A stretch of 64,000 nucleotides of DNA from assembly GCA_950097015.1 (NCBI GenBank), contig CATNEN010000039.1:744001-808000 (forward strand), in the 5' to 3' direction. Shown in pieces: positions 10,901-21,772 of the stretch. Each line of letters begins with the position of its first letter. Position 1 is the stretch's first letter. This stretch comes from Macrostomum hystrix. Its lineage: Eukaryota > Platyhelminthes > Macrostomidae. The notes under the pieces were generated by a model that was not told where the DNA came from, made no database searches, and saw nothing but the letters and a program-made list of their open reading frames with translations. The translations under genes were made by a program, and so were the position numbers.

Positions 10901-13900
10901 GACAAGCTGGCTTTGAGCACCAAATCTGAGGCTTCTGCAGGCAGTTGCAGACATCGAATTGGTATCCGCTGTGCAGCTGCCTGTGACCTGCTGCTGACAC
11001 TGCGGGCAGGTCAGCGGGCCTGTCCTGCGGTCCACGGCCAAGTAGGGCGGTGGCTCGAGCCTGAATTTCGGCCGGCTGTGGTTCGGGCTGCACGCATACG
11101 GGTAGAAGATCTTGCGCAATGGCCGGCGTCCGTCGTTGCGGAAGCGCGGCTCACTTTGTTTATCTTCGCTTTTTCTGCGTTTGACTCCGCAAGTTTTGGC
11201 GCAGGAAAATTGCGGAGTCGAGTTGGCGGCAAGAGCCAGGGAGAAAATGAATTGATTGCGAATATCTGTCAATTTTATTCTGACTCGTATTGATTTCTCC
11301 GGTGAAAAGCTTGGCAGCAGTTTATTTAAAAAAAATCTGCATTCAAATGAAGCAGCTGAGGGTAAATAGCAACCAAACAGCAGTTGTCAGGCTCTACAAA
11401 AAATGGCAAGTGCTTTACGGACTTGCATCTCACTGGCCGCTGCGCCAGGCACGCCACTCACTCTTCTGCATTGCTGATCTTTGTTAAGTGTTCTGCAGTC
11501 TGGTTTTTTGCCAAGGCCGCGGCTTCCATTTTCTCCAGGGTATTTATAATCGGCTGCAATCGAATGCGCGACTTGAACTCGGTGAAATTGCCGTAGTTTG
11601 GCATGCAGTTCCTGCACAGCACGAAACCGTCGATGCTTTCCAACCGCCTGACTGCCGTGCTGCCGAGCTTCCTGCAGCGGAAGCAGCGCACGCACGTTTG
11701 GCAGATAACGGTGCCGTCGTGTATCTGGGCGTACCAGTCCTCAGTGAGTCGGATCGGCCTGTTGCAGATGCACTTCACCACGGTGCGCTCCCGGATGTCC
11801 GGGTTCAGACGCTGCAGGTTCAGGGAGTCCAGGCGGTTGCGGTCGACTATATTTTCGTCTATGAACTGGGGCTCCGGCCAGCGCGGGTCCAGCTCGGAGC
11901 GGTACTGGATGCGGCAGAGTCCGTTACGCACCTCCGTGTTACGCGGGCCGCGCAGTTTGAGCATCTGCTCCGGGAATCGCTGGCGGTTGACTGCCCCATC
12001 GGGTTCAGTCAGGCAGGTCGTGTCACCATTGCCAGATTTGCCACCAACTGAAGAAGAGAGGCCTCTCTTGTGGTCCGCAGTCTGTGGCTGCTTCTTGGAC
12101 ATGCTGTCATATGCTATGGATGGCGTTGCTGCTGCTTTTATCTGCTTGTCCATGTGGCTGACTGACCTGCTCTGTGCTTACTTAGCCCGCCTCTTGGCTG
12201 CGCCGGCCGTGGCGCTTCTATTAAGTGTCTATGGCCGAAAGAGGACTACCAAGCCGAGCCTGGACGAGCCAAGGACGAAACTAAAATTAAAAGTCCATAG
12301 AATATTGTACTTTTATATCTGGAATTTTTTTTTAAATAGGCTAATATTGATATTTGTTGGTAGCATCATCCAAAAAGTCAAACAAATGCCAAGATCCTGT
12401 GATCCAGACGAAATCCAGTTTTACAGCAATATTCTTATTCATATCCACTTGACACTCTTACTGATCCCCTGATCCTTATATCCCGAAATCCCACTGGCAG
12501 TCTTCCTGATCCTCATATCCCGAAATCCCACTGGCAGTCTTCCTGATCCTCATACCCCAAATCCCACTGGCATTCTTCCTGATCCTCATATCCCCAAATC
12601 CGACTGGTTCTCTTCCTGATCACCAAATTGGACTGGTTCTCTTTCTGATCCCGAATCCGACTGGCATTCTTCCTGATCTGATTCTCTTCCTGATCCCCGA
12701 TCTGGTTCTCTTCCTGATCCCGATCTGGTTCTCTTCCTGATCCCGATCTGGTTCTCTTCCTGATCCCCGATCTGGTTCTCTTCCTGATCCCCGATCTGGT
12801 TCTCTTCCTGATCCCCGATCTGGTTCTCTTCCTGATCCCCGATCTGGTTCTCTTCCTGATCCCGATCTGGTTCTCTTCCTGATCCCCGATCTAGTTCTCT
12901 TCCTGATCCCCAGATCCATGAGGCCTCCACAGGAAGTTCCCAGCTTTCCTAGATCCCCAGATGGGTCACACGCCCTTTCAAGCTATCTGCTCCCTTATAA
13001 CCCGCACAGGTGTGCTGCTGTACAGCTCTTCCCGTTGCCCCATCGACGCCACCCTGTACGCTCGCCTGATTAGCCAGCTGGGCCAGACGAGGCTCTGTCC
13101 AAGGTCCGGACCGGCTTCTTCGCCTCCAACAGAAGACCTTCTGCGGCTGGAGCTGTGCCCGGGCCTGCACTTCGCTGTGCCCAGACAGGTGAGCCGCCAG
13201 GCTTCTGATGGCTGCCGATGGCAAAGCCTTTGTCAAAAGTTCAAATTCTGAGTTGTTGTGCCGCTATAGTTATTGTCTGCTTTCAATGATTTAGGAATCG
13301 TCCCGCATACTATCGATATCGCCCCAAACATTCTGAAGATCGTTCCGGACGTTCTAGGAATTGTCCCAAAAATGTTCGAGAATCTTTCATCCTGATCCTC
13401 ATATCCCCAAATACGACTGGCATTGTTCGTGATATCAAAATCCCCACATCATACTGGATCTCCTCTTAATCCCCAGATTGCCACATCATACTGGATCTCC
13501 TCTTAATCCCCAGATTGCCACATCATACTGGATCTCCTCTTAATCCCCAGATTGCCACATCATACTGGATCTCCTCTTAATCCCCAGATTGCCACATCAT
13601 ACTGGATCTCCTCTTAATCCCCAGATTGCCACATCATACTGGATCTCCTCTTAATCCCCAGATTGCCACATCATACTGGATCTCCTCTTAATCCCCAGAT
13701 TGCCACATCATACTGGATCTCCTCTTAATCCCCAGATTGCCACATCATACTGGATCTCCTCTTAATCCCCAGATTGCCACATCATACTGGATCTCTCTTA
13801 ATCCCCAGATTGCCACGTCATACTGGATCTCCTCTTAATCACCAGATTGCCACATCATACTGGATCTCTCTTAATCCCCAGATTGCCACGTCATACTGGA

Positions 13901-15795
13901 TCTCCTCTTAATCCCCAGATTGCCACGTCATACTGGATCTCCTCTTAATCCCCAGATTGCCACATCATACTGGATCTCCTCTTAATCCCCAGATTGCCAC
14001 ATCATACTGGATCTCCTCTTAATCCCCAGATTGCCACATCATACTGGATCTCCTCTTAATCCCCAGATTGCCACATCATACTGGATCTCCTCTTAATCCC
14101 CAGATTGCCACATCATACTGGATCTCCTCTTAATCCCCAGATTGCCACATCATACTGGATCTCTCTTAATCCCCAGATTGCCACGTCATACTGGATCTCC
14201 TCTTAATCACCAGATTGCCACGTCTGGGGATGCTGGGAAATCAACAATCTCTTGTTCAAGCGATCTGATGTGATTCCTAAGAGCAAACACGCGGGAACCT
14301 TTGAGCACGCATATCAAACACAGCTTAGAAACTGGGCAGAGCGTAATATAAGGCTTATTTGTTGGCTGCAATTAACAAGCTGGGTCAGGTATCTGGCACC
14401 ATGATACAAGTAAATCGTCAGGGTGTTTATGGCAGCCAATTCTCTTGTACAATCCAGCCAGCTTGAGAGACGGATGCGGCCGGCTGCCGTCTGATCGTAA
14501 TGCCTCATCATAATCTGAGCATAATCTGCTCACCCCGGGTGCTGAGTCATTGAGCGGAAATGCGAGCTCACTACTCACCATTCACTACTGGACTGAGATT
14601 GCTCTCATCTGGCTACCCGTTCCCGCTACCATTCACTACTGGACTGAGTGGCAGATCTGGCACATTCAGAATTTACACTGCCTGACAATGAGACAGACAG
14701 GCCAGATTTTCACACCTGTGTGCGTGTGCGCTCAGGAGCCACTGGAATGGACACAATTGTTCCTCCATAACACTCATAGCTCAGGCCAGGCGAGCTGCCA
14801 GTTCCCGCAGCCGTCCTGCAGATTCAGTGCTAGCCTGCTGGAGTGCTAGCATCAGTAGACTGCAGTGCTAGCATCAGTAGACTGCAGTGCTAGCATCAGT
14901 AGACTGCAGTGCTAGCATCAGTAGACTGCAGTGCTAGCATCAGTAGACTGCAGTGCTAGCATCAGTAGACTGCAGTGCTAGCATCAGTAGACTGCAGTGC
15001 TAGCATCAGTAGACTGCAGTGCTAGGATCAGTAGACTGCAGTGCTAGCATCAGTAGACTGCAGTGCTAGCATCAGTAGACTGCAGTATCAGCATCAACTG
15101 CAACCAAATGCTGACAGATATTCAGCATTATCTGTCAGCATGCGAATTCATAATGCGACAGAAATCAGTTCAGCTCGAGTCCTCCCTCCCTCCCTCCCTC
15201 AGTCCGTGCAGATCGACCAAGCGGCCCAGCAGCTGCGGGCCAGGCTGGCCAAACAATCTCAGCGCCGGGATGAGCTGCTGCGGCTGATGCAGACGGTTCC
15301 AGCGACCCTGGCGGCCGCGACCGACTGCGGCGGCGGCGCTGGCCCGACTGTCGCCAACACGAGTTGCATGAGTGGCACGGATACGCAGAGGAAGAAGGTG
15401 AGCCGCGTGAAAGGTGAGGTGAAAGGGTAGGAAGGGGAGAGGTTTGAAAGGGTGGGAAGGGGAGAGGTTTGAAAGGGTAGGAAGGGGAGAGGTTTGAAAG
15501 GGTGGGAAGGGGAGAGGTTTGAAAGGGTAGGAAGGGGAGAGGTTTGAAAGGGTGGGAAGGGGAGAGGTTTGAAAGGGTAGGAAGGGGAGAGGTTTGAAAG
15601 GGTGGGAAGGGGAGAGGTTTGAAAGGGTAGGAAGGGGAGAGGTTTGAAAGGGGGGGCAGAAGCGCACCTCAGTCGGTGATCCCAGTCCAGCTGCGCTCCC
15701 CTGTCACACTTCAGCTGGCAGTCCTGACGGAGCAAATCGACAGGCTGGCAGAGCGGCTTCAGCAGCTGCAGCAGAGCCGGTGCTGGGACTGGTGA
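4924..15795 (+). CDS. VARS: Valyl-tRNA synthetase (10 exons recognised, N-terminus not found)
   Basis: Class I synthetase that charges tRNA-Val. Exons by phase-consistent GT-AG junctions: 4924-5204, 5479-5560, 5632-5751, 6707-7237, 7580-7849, 8059-8688, 10140-10587, 13010-13188, 15203-15397, 15715-15795; together about 938 residues. The signature HMGH is at 4990-5001, after PPPNVTG. The editing domain ([28 protein letters not shown]) is in exon 4. [10 protein letters not shown] is in exon 5, [11 protein letters not shown] and KMSKS (8410-8424) in exon 6, and the anticodon-binding helices ([13 protein letters not shown]) in exon 7. The final two exons form the C-terminal coiled coil. The ~50-residue insert that human enzymes have after the KMSKS/GNVIDP region is absent, so cytosolic versus mitochondrial origin is unclear. 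The first exon begins in phase 0 without an obvious start Met, so upstream coding or trans-spliced sequence is missing. Nearly every intron contains a minisatellite. Confidence 0.92.
5213..5390. repeat. 53-bp minisatellite in synthetase intron 1
   Basis: Three and a bit copies of a 53-bp unit containing GGAAGTGGGGATCTGTGAGG, period checked at 5227, 5280 and 5333. It starts within about ten bases of the exon's donor site. Confidence 0.85.
5810..6310. repeat. Pyrimidine-rich ~32-bp minisatellite in synthetase intron 3
   Basis: Degenerate repeats built from CCATTCTCTCCCATCTCCTC, alternating with GCTCTCATTTT or GCTGCCCGCTA tails, so that two sub-units make a roughly 64-bp higher unit. Confidence 0.8.
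7848..7935. repeat. 17-18-bp minisatellite that includes the exon 5 donor
   Basis: About five copies of GTGAGCGGCACTGGGGT. The first GTGAGC is the most likely donor of synthetase exon 5 (exon end 7849), so each copy repeats the donor hexamer. Confidence 0.8.
8689..9114. other. Synthetase intron 6, unique part
   Basis: Intronic sequence between the exon 6 donor and the 29-bp array. No second feature seen. Confidence 0.6.
9115..10115. repeat. 29-bp minisatellite in synthetase intron 6
   Basis: About 34 copies of a 29-bp unit starting AGTCCCTGTCACT. Two main tails, GATCATAAATACT and GATGACAAAGACC, are interspersed, with further CTAGTGAT and CTCCTGAT variants. The array ends about 25 bp before the exon 7 acceptor. 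Confidence 0.93.
10613..10745. repeat. 24-bp minisatellite in synthetase intron 7
   Basis: Five to six copies of a unit containing CATCCATCCACCTCAGTACA, beginning some 25 bp after the exon 7 donor. Confidence 0.85.
10898..12153 (-). CDS. Unnamed LIM-like zinc-binding protein, nested antisense inside a synthetase intron
   Basis: Two exons on the minus strand: 12153 down to 11462, then 11174 down to 10898. The donor is GTGAGT and the acceptor ACGCAG; the phase-2 join gives 322 residues. The ATG at 12153 sits in a GCCACATGG context. Cysteines at 151, 154, 157, 160, 180 and 183 follow C-x2-C-x2-C-x2-C-x19-C-x2-C, the spacing of the second half of a LIM domain. The first zinc pair is unusual (C128-x-C130), and Cys151 stands where LIM normally has His. 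A further CPQC pair is at 287-290 in exon 2. ATTAAA on the minus strand at 10815-10810 could be its poly(A) signal. The gene lies wholly within intron 7 of the valyl-tRNA synthetase on the opposite strand. The exact family is not recognised; LIM-like is an inference from cysteine spacing. Confidence 0.6.
12470..12915. repeat. 23-24-bp minisatellite in synthetase intron 7
   Basis: Copies of CTTCCTGATCCCCGATCTGG plus TTCT, with CCCGA/CCCCGA length variants. An older, longer variant mentioning CATATCCC(G/C)AAATCC occupies the left part. Confidence 0.88.
13385..14225. repeat. 37-bp minisatellite in synthetase intron 8
   Basis: About 21 copies of a 37-bp unit including CACATCATACTGGATCTCCT and CTTAATCCCCAGATTG. 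Minor variants (CACGTC, a CTC deletion) recur in blocks, suggesting segmental duplication within the array. Confidence 0.93.
14226..14837. other. Synthetase intron 8, unique part
   Basis: Unique intronic sequence between two arrays, with a short direct repeat of CATTCACTACTGGACTGAG near 14578 and 14630. No exon supported. Confidence 0.5.
14838..15090. repeat. 22-bp minisatellite in synthetase intron 8
   Basis: About eleven copies of GCTAGCATCAGTAGACTGCA plus GT, nearly identical, ending about 110 bp before the exon 9 acceptor. Confidence 0.92.
15398..15655. repeat. 25-bp purine-rich minisatellite in synthetase intron 9
   Basis: About ten copies of GAAAGGGTAGGAAGGGGAGA plus GGTTT. GGGTAGG and GGGTGGG alternate strictly, which makes a 50-bp higher unit. 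The array grows directly out of the intron's donor region (GTGAGCCGCGTGAAAGG). Confidence 0.9.
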
Positions 15796-16275
15796 CCTCG
15801 GAGCTCAGACGCTACGGCTCGCACTCGGTGCTCATGCTCAGTTCTCAGGCACATGCGCCTGTGTCGGTAACTGACCGGTTGCCATGGCAACATGTGCATT
15901 TTTATTGCACGCTTTTCAATCTGTTTATAGCCTTAAATTGAAATATACTGCTAAATGCCGATCGTACATTCAGCAGGCCGTGTGAAACCGAATTCCATAA
16001 TTCCCGATCAAGCCATTCAAAACATATTTATTTTTTTCCTATGGAAATCGAAGTAAAATAGCCAAAATCAGTAAGTCCAGGTTCTTTGACTCCAAGCAAG
16101 GCGCGATTTAAGACTGAATGAAAGCTATTTTTGCAATCGCTTTCTTGGCCCTTTTAGATTTTCATTGTTTTTGGATTTTACTGATATCAAAAGATGCATG
16201 GTTGTCTAGATGACAATGGTTTTTTGACAGCTGTTTAGAAAAATCGAATTCCGAATTGAAAATTTTAGTATTGTT

Positions 16276-16314
16276 TTTATTCCATCAATAGGAGTAAAAG
16301 TATTATCAAATAAA
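16276..16314. other. Convergent poly(A) signals of the synthetase and the polyglutamine gene
   Basis: AATAAA on the + strand at 16309-16314 is the first after the synthetase stop. AATAAA on the - strand (16281-16276) lies about 73 bp beyond the stop of the minus-strand polyglutamine gene. If both are used, the two mature 3' UTRs overlap. Confidence 0.45.
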
Positions 16315-16353
16315 ACATGGCATTGACTCCATTGTATTTCCCCTGGCCAGTTG

Positions 16354-16429
16354 TCACGGCTTCTCCGTGTTCTCCTTGCCACCGCACTCCTCAATCGGGG
16401 TTACCATCGGTCGTTGGCTCGGCTTGTTA

Positions 16430-16499
<70 letters not shown>

Positions 16500-19400
16500 C
16501 CAGCTCGCGCACAATGGCCCGATGCTCATCGATAAGCTGGGAAATTTCGCGGCGCCTGTGCGCGGCGGACATTCGAATGATGTCGGCCGCAACCTCCGAG
16601 TGGCGTCGCCGGCTGATCCGGTCCGCGATGGACTGCCTGCGGCACTTCTGCCCGCCTGCGGGACAAACAGGACCGAATGCACCATGTCCACCAATAGGAG
16701 GGTTACCTGTTCCAACAGATTGGGTACCTGTTTTAACAGATTGGGTACCTGTTCCAGCAGATTGGGTACCTGTTTTAACAGATTGGGTACCTGTTCCAGC
16801 AGATTGGGTACCTGTTTTAACAGATTGGGTACCTGTTCCAGCAGATTGGGTACCTGTTTTAACAGATTGGGTACCTGTTCCAGCAGATTGGGTACCTGTT
16901 TTAACAGATTGGGTACCTGTTTTAACAGATTGGGTACCTGTTCCAGCAGATTGGGTACCTGTTTTAACAGATTGGGTACCTGTTCTAGCAGATTGGGTAC
17001 CTATTCTAGCAGATTGGGTACCTGTTTTAACAGATTGGGTACCTGTTTTAACAGATTGGGTACCTGTTCTAGCAGATTGGGTACCTGTTTTAACAAATTG
17101 GGTACCTGTTCTAGCAGATTGGGTACCTGTTTTAACAGATTGGGTACCTGTTTTAACAGATTGGGTACCTGTTCTAGCAGATTGGGTACCTGTTTTAACA
17201 GATTAGGTACCTGCTCTTGCAGATTGGGTACCTGTTTTAACAGATTAGGTACCTGCTCTTGCAGATTGGGTACCTGTTTTAACAGATTGGGTACCTGTTC
17301 TAGCAGATTGGGTACCTGTTTTAACAGATTGGGTACCTGTTTTAACAGATTGGGTACCTGTTTTAACAGATTGGGTACCTGTTTTAACAGATTGGGTACC
17401 TGTTTTAACAGATTGGGTACCTGTTTTAACAGATTGGGTATCTGTTTTAACAGATTGGGTATCTGTTTTAACAGATTGGGTATCTGTTTTAACAGATTGG
17501 GTACCTGTTTTAACAGATTGGGTACGTATTCCAACAGGTGGGTTACCTGTTCCATTAGTTAGGCTACCTGTTCTTATGTGTTTGACTAATTTTTTTTAAA
17601 CTCTCGCTGGTTAGAAATCTGGTTTTCAAACGATCAGTGATTATAAACTTATCCCACAGCCCTCAGAAGCCAGACAAGTTAGTTTTGCGGCTTGAAAATT
17701 CTCAAAAACATTCTCAGCACTCGCTAATCTGAAAACATACAATTGCTTCTGGTGCACTGGCTCCGCCTAAACAGGGTGGTTGATTCTGGGTAATATTATC
17801 TTAGTGTGAACTCTCACAGCTGCCTTGGGATCTGCTCGGGAAACTCCTCACAGCTGCTTTGGGATCTGCTCGGGAAACTCCTCACAGCTGCCTTGGGATC
17901 TGCTCCGGAAACTCCTCGCAACTGCCTTGGGATCTGCTCGGGAAACTCCTCACAGCTGCCTTGGGATCTGCTCCGGAAACTCCTCACAGCTGCCTTGGGA
18001 TCTGCTCCGGAAACTCCTCACAGCTGCCTTGGGATCTGCTCCGGAAACTCCTCACAGCTGCCTTGGGATCTGCTCGGGAAACTCCTCATAGCTGCCTTGG
18101 GATCTGCTCGGGAAACTCCTCACAGCTGCCTTGGGATCTGCTCGGGAAACTCCTCACAGCTGCCTTGGGATCTGCTCCGGAAACTCCTCACAGCTGCCTT
18201 GGGATCTGCTCGGGAAACTCCTCACAGCTGCCTTGGGATCTGCTCCGGAAACTCCTCACAGCTGCCTTGGGATCTGCTCGGGAAACTCCTCACAGCTGCC
18301 TTGGGATCTGCTCGGGAAACTCCTCACAGCTGCCTTGGGATCTGCTCCGGAAACTCCTCACAGCTGCCTTGGGATCTGCAACAGGATCAGCGTTCAAACC
18401 GGGAGAGCTTCTGCAGTTCCTGCACGTACACCTGTACGCGGGGATATTAGAAAGCAATTTGGGAGCGGAGGGGTGGGTGTCGGTTGTTGCTGAGGCCTGT
18501 CTCAAAATCCGCTTTGACCAAGTCACGGATTGAAATCTCTTTTGTCTTTTCATTTCCCTCTGGTGGTGCATGATGGGGCAGTGAAAGCTCAGCCGCTAAC
18601 GGGCTGCAGTCTGCTTCCTATTCCAAGACTAGCTCATCGGAGTCCACATCGACCTTACCTTGGTTTCCAAAAGATAGGTAACAGTTAGTTTCTCAATATT
18701 TTTATAATTTATGTTTAGCACAAATTCCCTACCCGCCAGCGTGACTGTCGGCCCGCTGCTCACCTATGATAAGCGGCGGCAGCGCGTCGATCTCCGTGTC
18801 GGCGACGTCGATTTCGACCTCTTCAGCGTCGCCCTGCTCGTTTTGCACTAGCATCTCTATGATGCTGGACCGCCTGCGATCGATTGTCGCTTGTTGCTTT
18901 TGCTGCTGCTGCTGCTGCTGCTGCTTGGCACCCCGCGTGCCTTCTTTGTCTTTGTGCTCCGCTGCAATCTTCTTCATTGCGTCGCTAGGCCGCTGCTGGG
19001 TCTGGGCTGTGGCTGGCAGCTCCGCTACTGCAAGGTCGCGGCCCGATCACTTTGTGGTCTGGGATTTAAATTAATTTCCCTTCCCGCTGCTTCCCGTCGG
19101 TTTCCCCTCCTCGGCTGCGCTTCAGAGCGGGTATCGGGGCGGAGCTGGGGTGGCTGTCAGCTGTAAAAAGAAGCAATGAGCGAGTAGCGCCATTGGCCCG
19201 CTGAGGACGCTGCGAGCTGCTCCGCGGTCGCCTCTGCCTGTCTCTCCCATCTCCCATCATCAGTTCGCTCCCTACTTCCCTACTTCCCGCTCTGTTTTCA
19301 GCGTCGCCCGCAGGTGAAGCCTTTGAGCAGTGCTTTATGAGTGCTTGAGCAGCGCTTGAGCAGTGGCAGAGAGAGCGAATGGCAGCGGACTACAATTGAT

Positions 19401-20759
19401 CCTGCATGGAAATAGAAGATAAAGAGAACCCACGGGAAGATCAAATCGAATGCGAATACTTGGGAAAACGGGAAATGTATGAATAGCGACAGACACTAAC
19501 TCAAGAAGGGCAGGGATCAGAGATCAGAGAGTGTATTAGATTGTATCAGAGAGAGTGACAGTGTATCAGAGAGAGTGACAGTGTATCAGAGAGAGTGACA
19601 TTGTATCAGAGAGAGTGACAGTGTATCAGAGAGAGTGACATTGTATCAGAGAGAGTGACATTGTATCAGAGAGAGTGACATTGTATCAGAGAGAGTGACA
19701 TTGTATCAGAGAGAGTGACAGTGTATCAGAGAGAGTGACATTGTATCAGAGAGAGTGACATTGTATCAGAGAGAGTGACAGTGTATCAGAGAGAGTGACA
19801 TTGTATCAGAGAGAGTGACATTGTATCAGAGAGAGTGACATTGTATCAGAGAGAGTGACAGTGTATCAGAGAGAGTGACATTGTATCAGAGAGAGTGACA
19901 TTGTATCAGAGAGAGTGACAGTGTATCAGAGAGAGTGACAGTGTATCAGAGAGAGTGACATTGTATCAGAGAGAGTGACATTGTATCAGAGAGAGTGACA
20001 GTGTATCAGAGAGAGTGACAGTGTATCAGAGAGAGTGACATTGTATCAGAGAGAGTGACAGTGTATCAGAGAGAGTGACATTGTATCAGAGAGAGTGACA
20101 GTGTATCAGAGAGAGTGACATTGTATCAGAGAGAGTGACATTGCATCAGAGAGAGTGACAGTGTATCAGAGAGAGTGACAGTGTATCAGAGAGAGTGACA
20201 TTGTATCAGAGAGAGTGACTGTATATCAGACGACCTGTCAGAGAGTGACGCTGTCAGGGAGTGGCAGCCAAACAAATATACTGACAAACTATCCGTTTAA
20301 GAATTCGTGGGTGTCGTGTATCGGAAACGCGCGTCGGTGCATAAACTACTACTTACGCGGCTCAGTGGCAGTAGTGGCACAGTTTCTGCGGTCGAACGAA
20401 CGTGCTGCCTAAAATGTGGTTTTTTGTATGCAAAGCGGAAGCTTTGATTTTTATAATATTTTTTGGATTGTGAGCACTCGGCAATCGATCCAAAGCAAGA
20501 ATTTTTGTGAATCAGTCCCATTGAAAACTAGGTATCGACCCAATATGCAGAGTGCAAACCAAACAAGGAATCAGCCGAATGTGAAACAGGGATCGACCAA
20601 AGATATTTTAAATGCGTTGCCATTCGGAATCAGCCTTACGCGAAATCTGAATGTGGAATCGGCCCATAAGCCTCACCTCGGCAGATTCCGCCACAGTCGC
20701 TCTTCTTCCGCAGTTGCCTCGCTCATGTTGCTCGTCTGGCTGACTCGCTGGAAGGTCAT
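16354..20759 (-). CDS. Unrecognised basic/coiled-coil protein with two polyglutamine tracts
   Basis: Minus-strand model of three exons: 20759-20677 (start ATG, GTGAGG donor), 18984-18764 (GTGAGC donor) and 16655-16354 (stop). Phases 2 and 1 match, giving about 201 residues. Exons 2 and 3 are the firmest: the join through PPLIIGGQKCRRQSIADRIS is well supported. The link to the 83-nt exon 1 rests on phase plus a weak CCTAG acceptor at 18985-18986. A shorter product starting at the Met codon at 18977 is the alternative. Features: Q8 followed by KQQ in exon 2, an acidic stretch (QGDAEEVEIDVADTEIDAL), an Arg-rich helical region, then Q3-K-Q18 in exon 3 encoded by 18 uninterrupted CAG codons (16432-16485). 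Length varies at such tracts in most genomes. No family is recognised. Two unrelated minisatellites fill the intron between exons 2 and 3. Confidence 0.5.
16432..16497 (-). repeat. CAG trinucleotide tract in coding exon
   Basis: On the minus strand, three CAG, one AAG, then 18 pure CAG codons encode glutamine in the last exon of the polyglutamine gene. Confidence 0.9.
16703..17565. repeat. 21-bp minisatellite with acceptor/donor-like cores
   Basis: About 40 copies of ACAGATTGGGTACCTGTTTT plus A, with TTCCAGC and TTCTAGC variants. On the minus strand each unit reads TTAAAACAG|GTACCC, resembling an acceptor joined to a donor. It abuts the acceptor side of exon 3 of the minus-strand polyglutamine gene. 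The 21-bp unit leaves very long, repeat-only open frames on both strands. Confidence 0.93.
17809..18380. repeat. 34-bp minisatellite
   Basis: About 17 copies of a 34-bp unit, GGGATCTGCTC(G/C)GGAAACTC followed by CTCACAGCTGCCTT. It lies in the intron of the minus-strand polyglutamine gene. Confidence 0.93.
18990..19545. other. Region between polyglutamine exon 2 and the 20-bp array
   Basis: Moderately GC-rich. On the minus strand a good TTTTTACAG acceptor is visible near 19158, and 19261 begins a short open frame, but no exon chain fits the phases on either side. It is probably intron or 5' UTR of the polyglutamine gene. Confidence 0.35.
19546..20218. repeat. 20-bp minisatellite
   Basis: About 33 copies of GTATCAGAGAGAGTGACATT or GTATCAGAGAGAGTGACAGT. 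The G/T variant is the main difference between copies, so the array could be typed as a two-letter code. Confidence 0.95.
20219..20676. other. AT-rich spacer
   Basis: No array, element or coding exon recognised on either strand; probably intron 1 of the minus-strand polyglutamine gene. Confidence 0.4.
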
Positions 20760-21099
20760 TGGCGGTGGGGTCTGACATCTATATAGAAATGAAAATTATG
20801 TACAACCGCCACCTTTGGGATTATCATTGTTGCACTTCTCGATCCTGAGGCACCGAATATATTCTCAAGGTACTTTTTCTGAGTCAGCCCGCGCTGCAGG
20901 CCTACCAAGTGCCCAAATCAAATCAGCTCAGCTGTACTCAGTACTAGCAAGGCAAGTCTGGGACCTGTCCTTCAGTGAGTAAGGAATTGAATTTTTCTGG
21001 AACAGGCCCTGCAGGGGAACATAATATTCAATTTCGAATAGAATTATCCCAGGAGCAACTTTCCCGCGGGTAGCAACCAACCACAGGCGTCCGCAAAAG

Positions 21100-21772
21100 C
21101 TCCCCTGCTGCTGCTCTGCTGCTACTCTGCTAACTGCACTGCTGCTGCACTGCTGCTGCTCTGCTGCTGCACTGCTGCTGCTCTGCTGCTGCACTGCTGC
21201 TGCTCTGCTGCTGCACTGCTGCTGCTCTGCTGCTGCACTGCTGCTGCTCTGCTGCTGCACTGCTGCTGCTCTGCTGCTGCACTGCTGCTCTGCTGCTGCA
21301 CTGCTGCTGCTCTGCTGCTGCACTGCTGCTGCTCTGCTGCTGCACTGCTGCTGCACTGCTGCTGCACTGCTGCTGCACTGCTGCTGCACTGCTGCTGCTC
21401 TGCTGCTGCTCTGCTGCTGCACTGCTGCTGCTCTGCTGCTGCTCTGCTGCTGCTCTGCTGCTGCACTGCTGATGCTCTGCTGCTGCACTGCTGATGCACT
21501 GCTGCTGCACTGCTGCTGCTCTGCTGCTGTGCTGCTGCTCTGCTGCTGCACTACTGCTGTGCTGCTGCTCTGCTGCTGCACTGCTGCTGCTCTGCTGCTG
21601 CTCTGCTGCTGCTCTGCTGCTGCTCTGCTGCTGCTCTGCTGCTGCTCTGCTGCTGCTCTGCTGCTGCTCTGCTGCTGCTCTGCTGCTGCTCTGCTGCTGC
21701 TCTGCTGCTGCTCTGCTGCTGCTCTGCTGCTGCTCTGCTGCTGCTCTGCTGCTGCACTGCTGCTGCACTGCT
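21100..21772. repeat. CTG-rich array (CTGCTGCTCTG / CTGCTGCACTG)
   Basis: About 670 bp of CTGCTGC(T/A)- units with a period of 11-12 bp. The right half is almost pure CTGCTGCTCTG; the left half mixes TCTG and ACTG. Open frames on both strands translate to Ser/Ala/Gln or Leu/Cys repeats and are not regarded as genes. Confidence 0.93.

Noticed and set aside
16351-17562. 403-residue + frame with a Leu-rich start and Arg/Leu/Gly/Thr/Cys repeats
   Set aside because: Antisense of the CAG exon joined to the 21-bp array; the minus-strand exon chain explains the region better.
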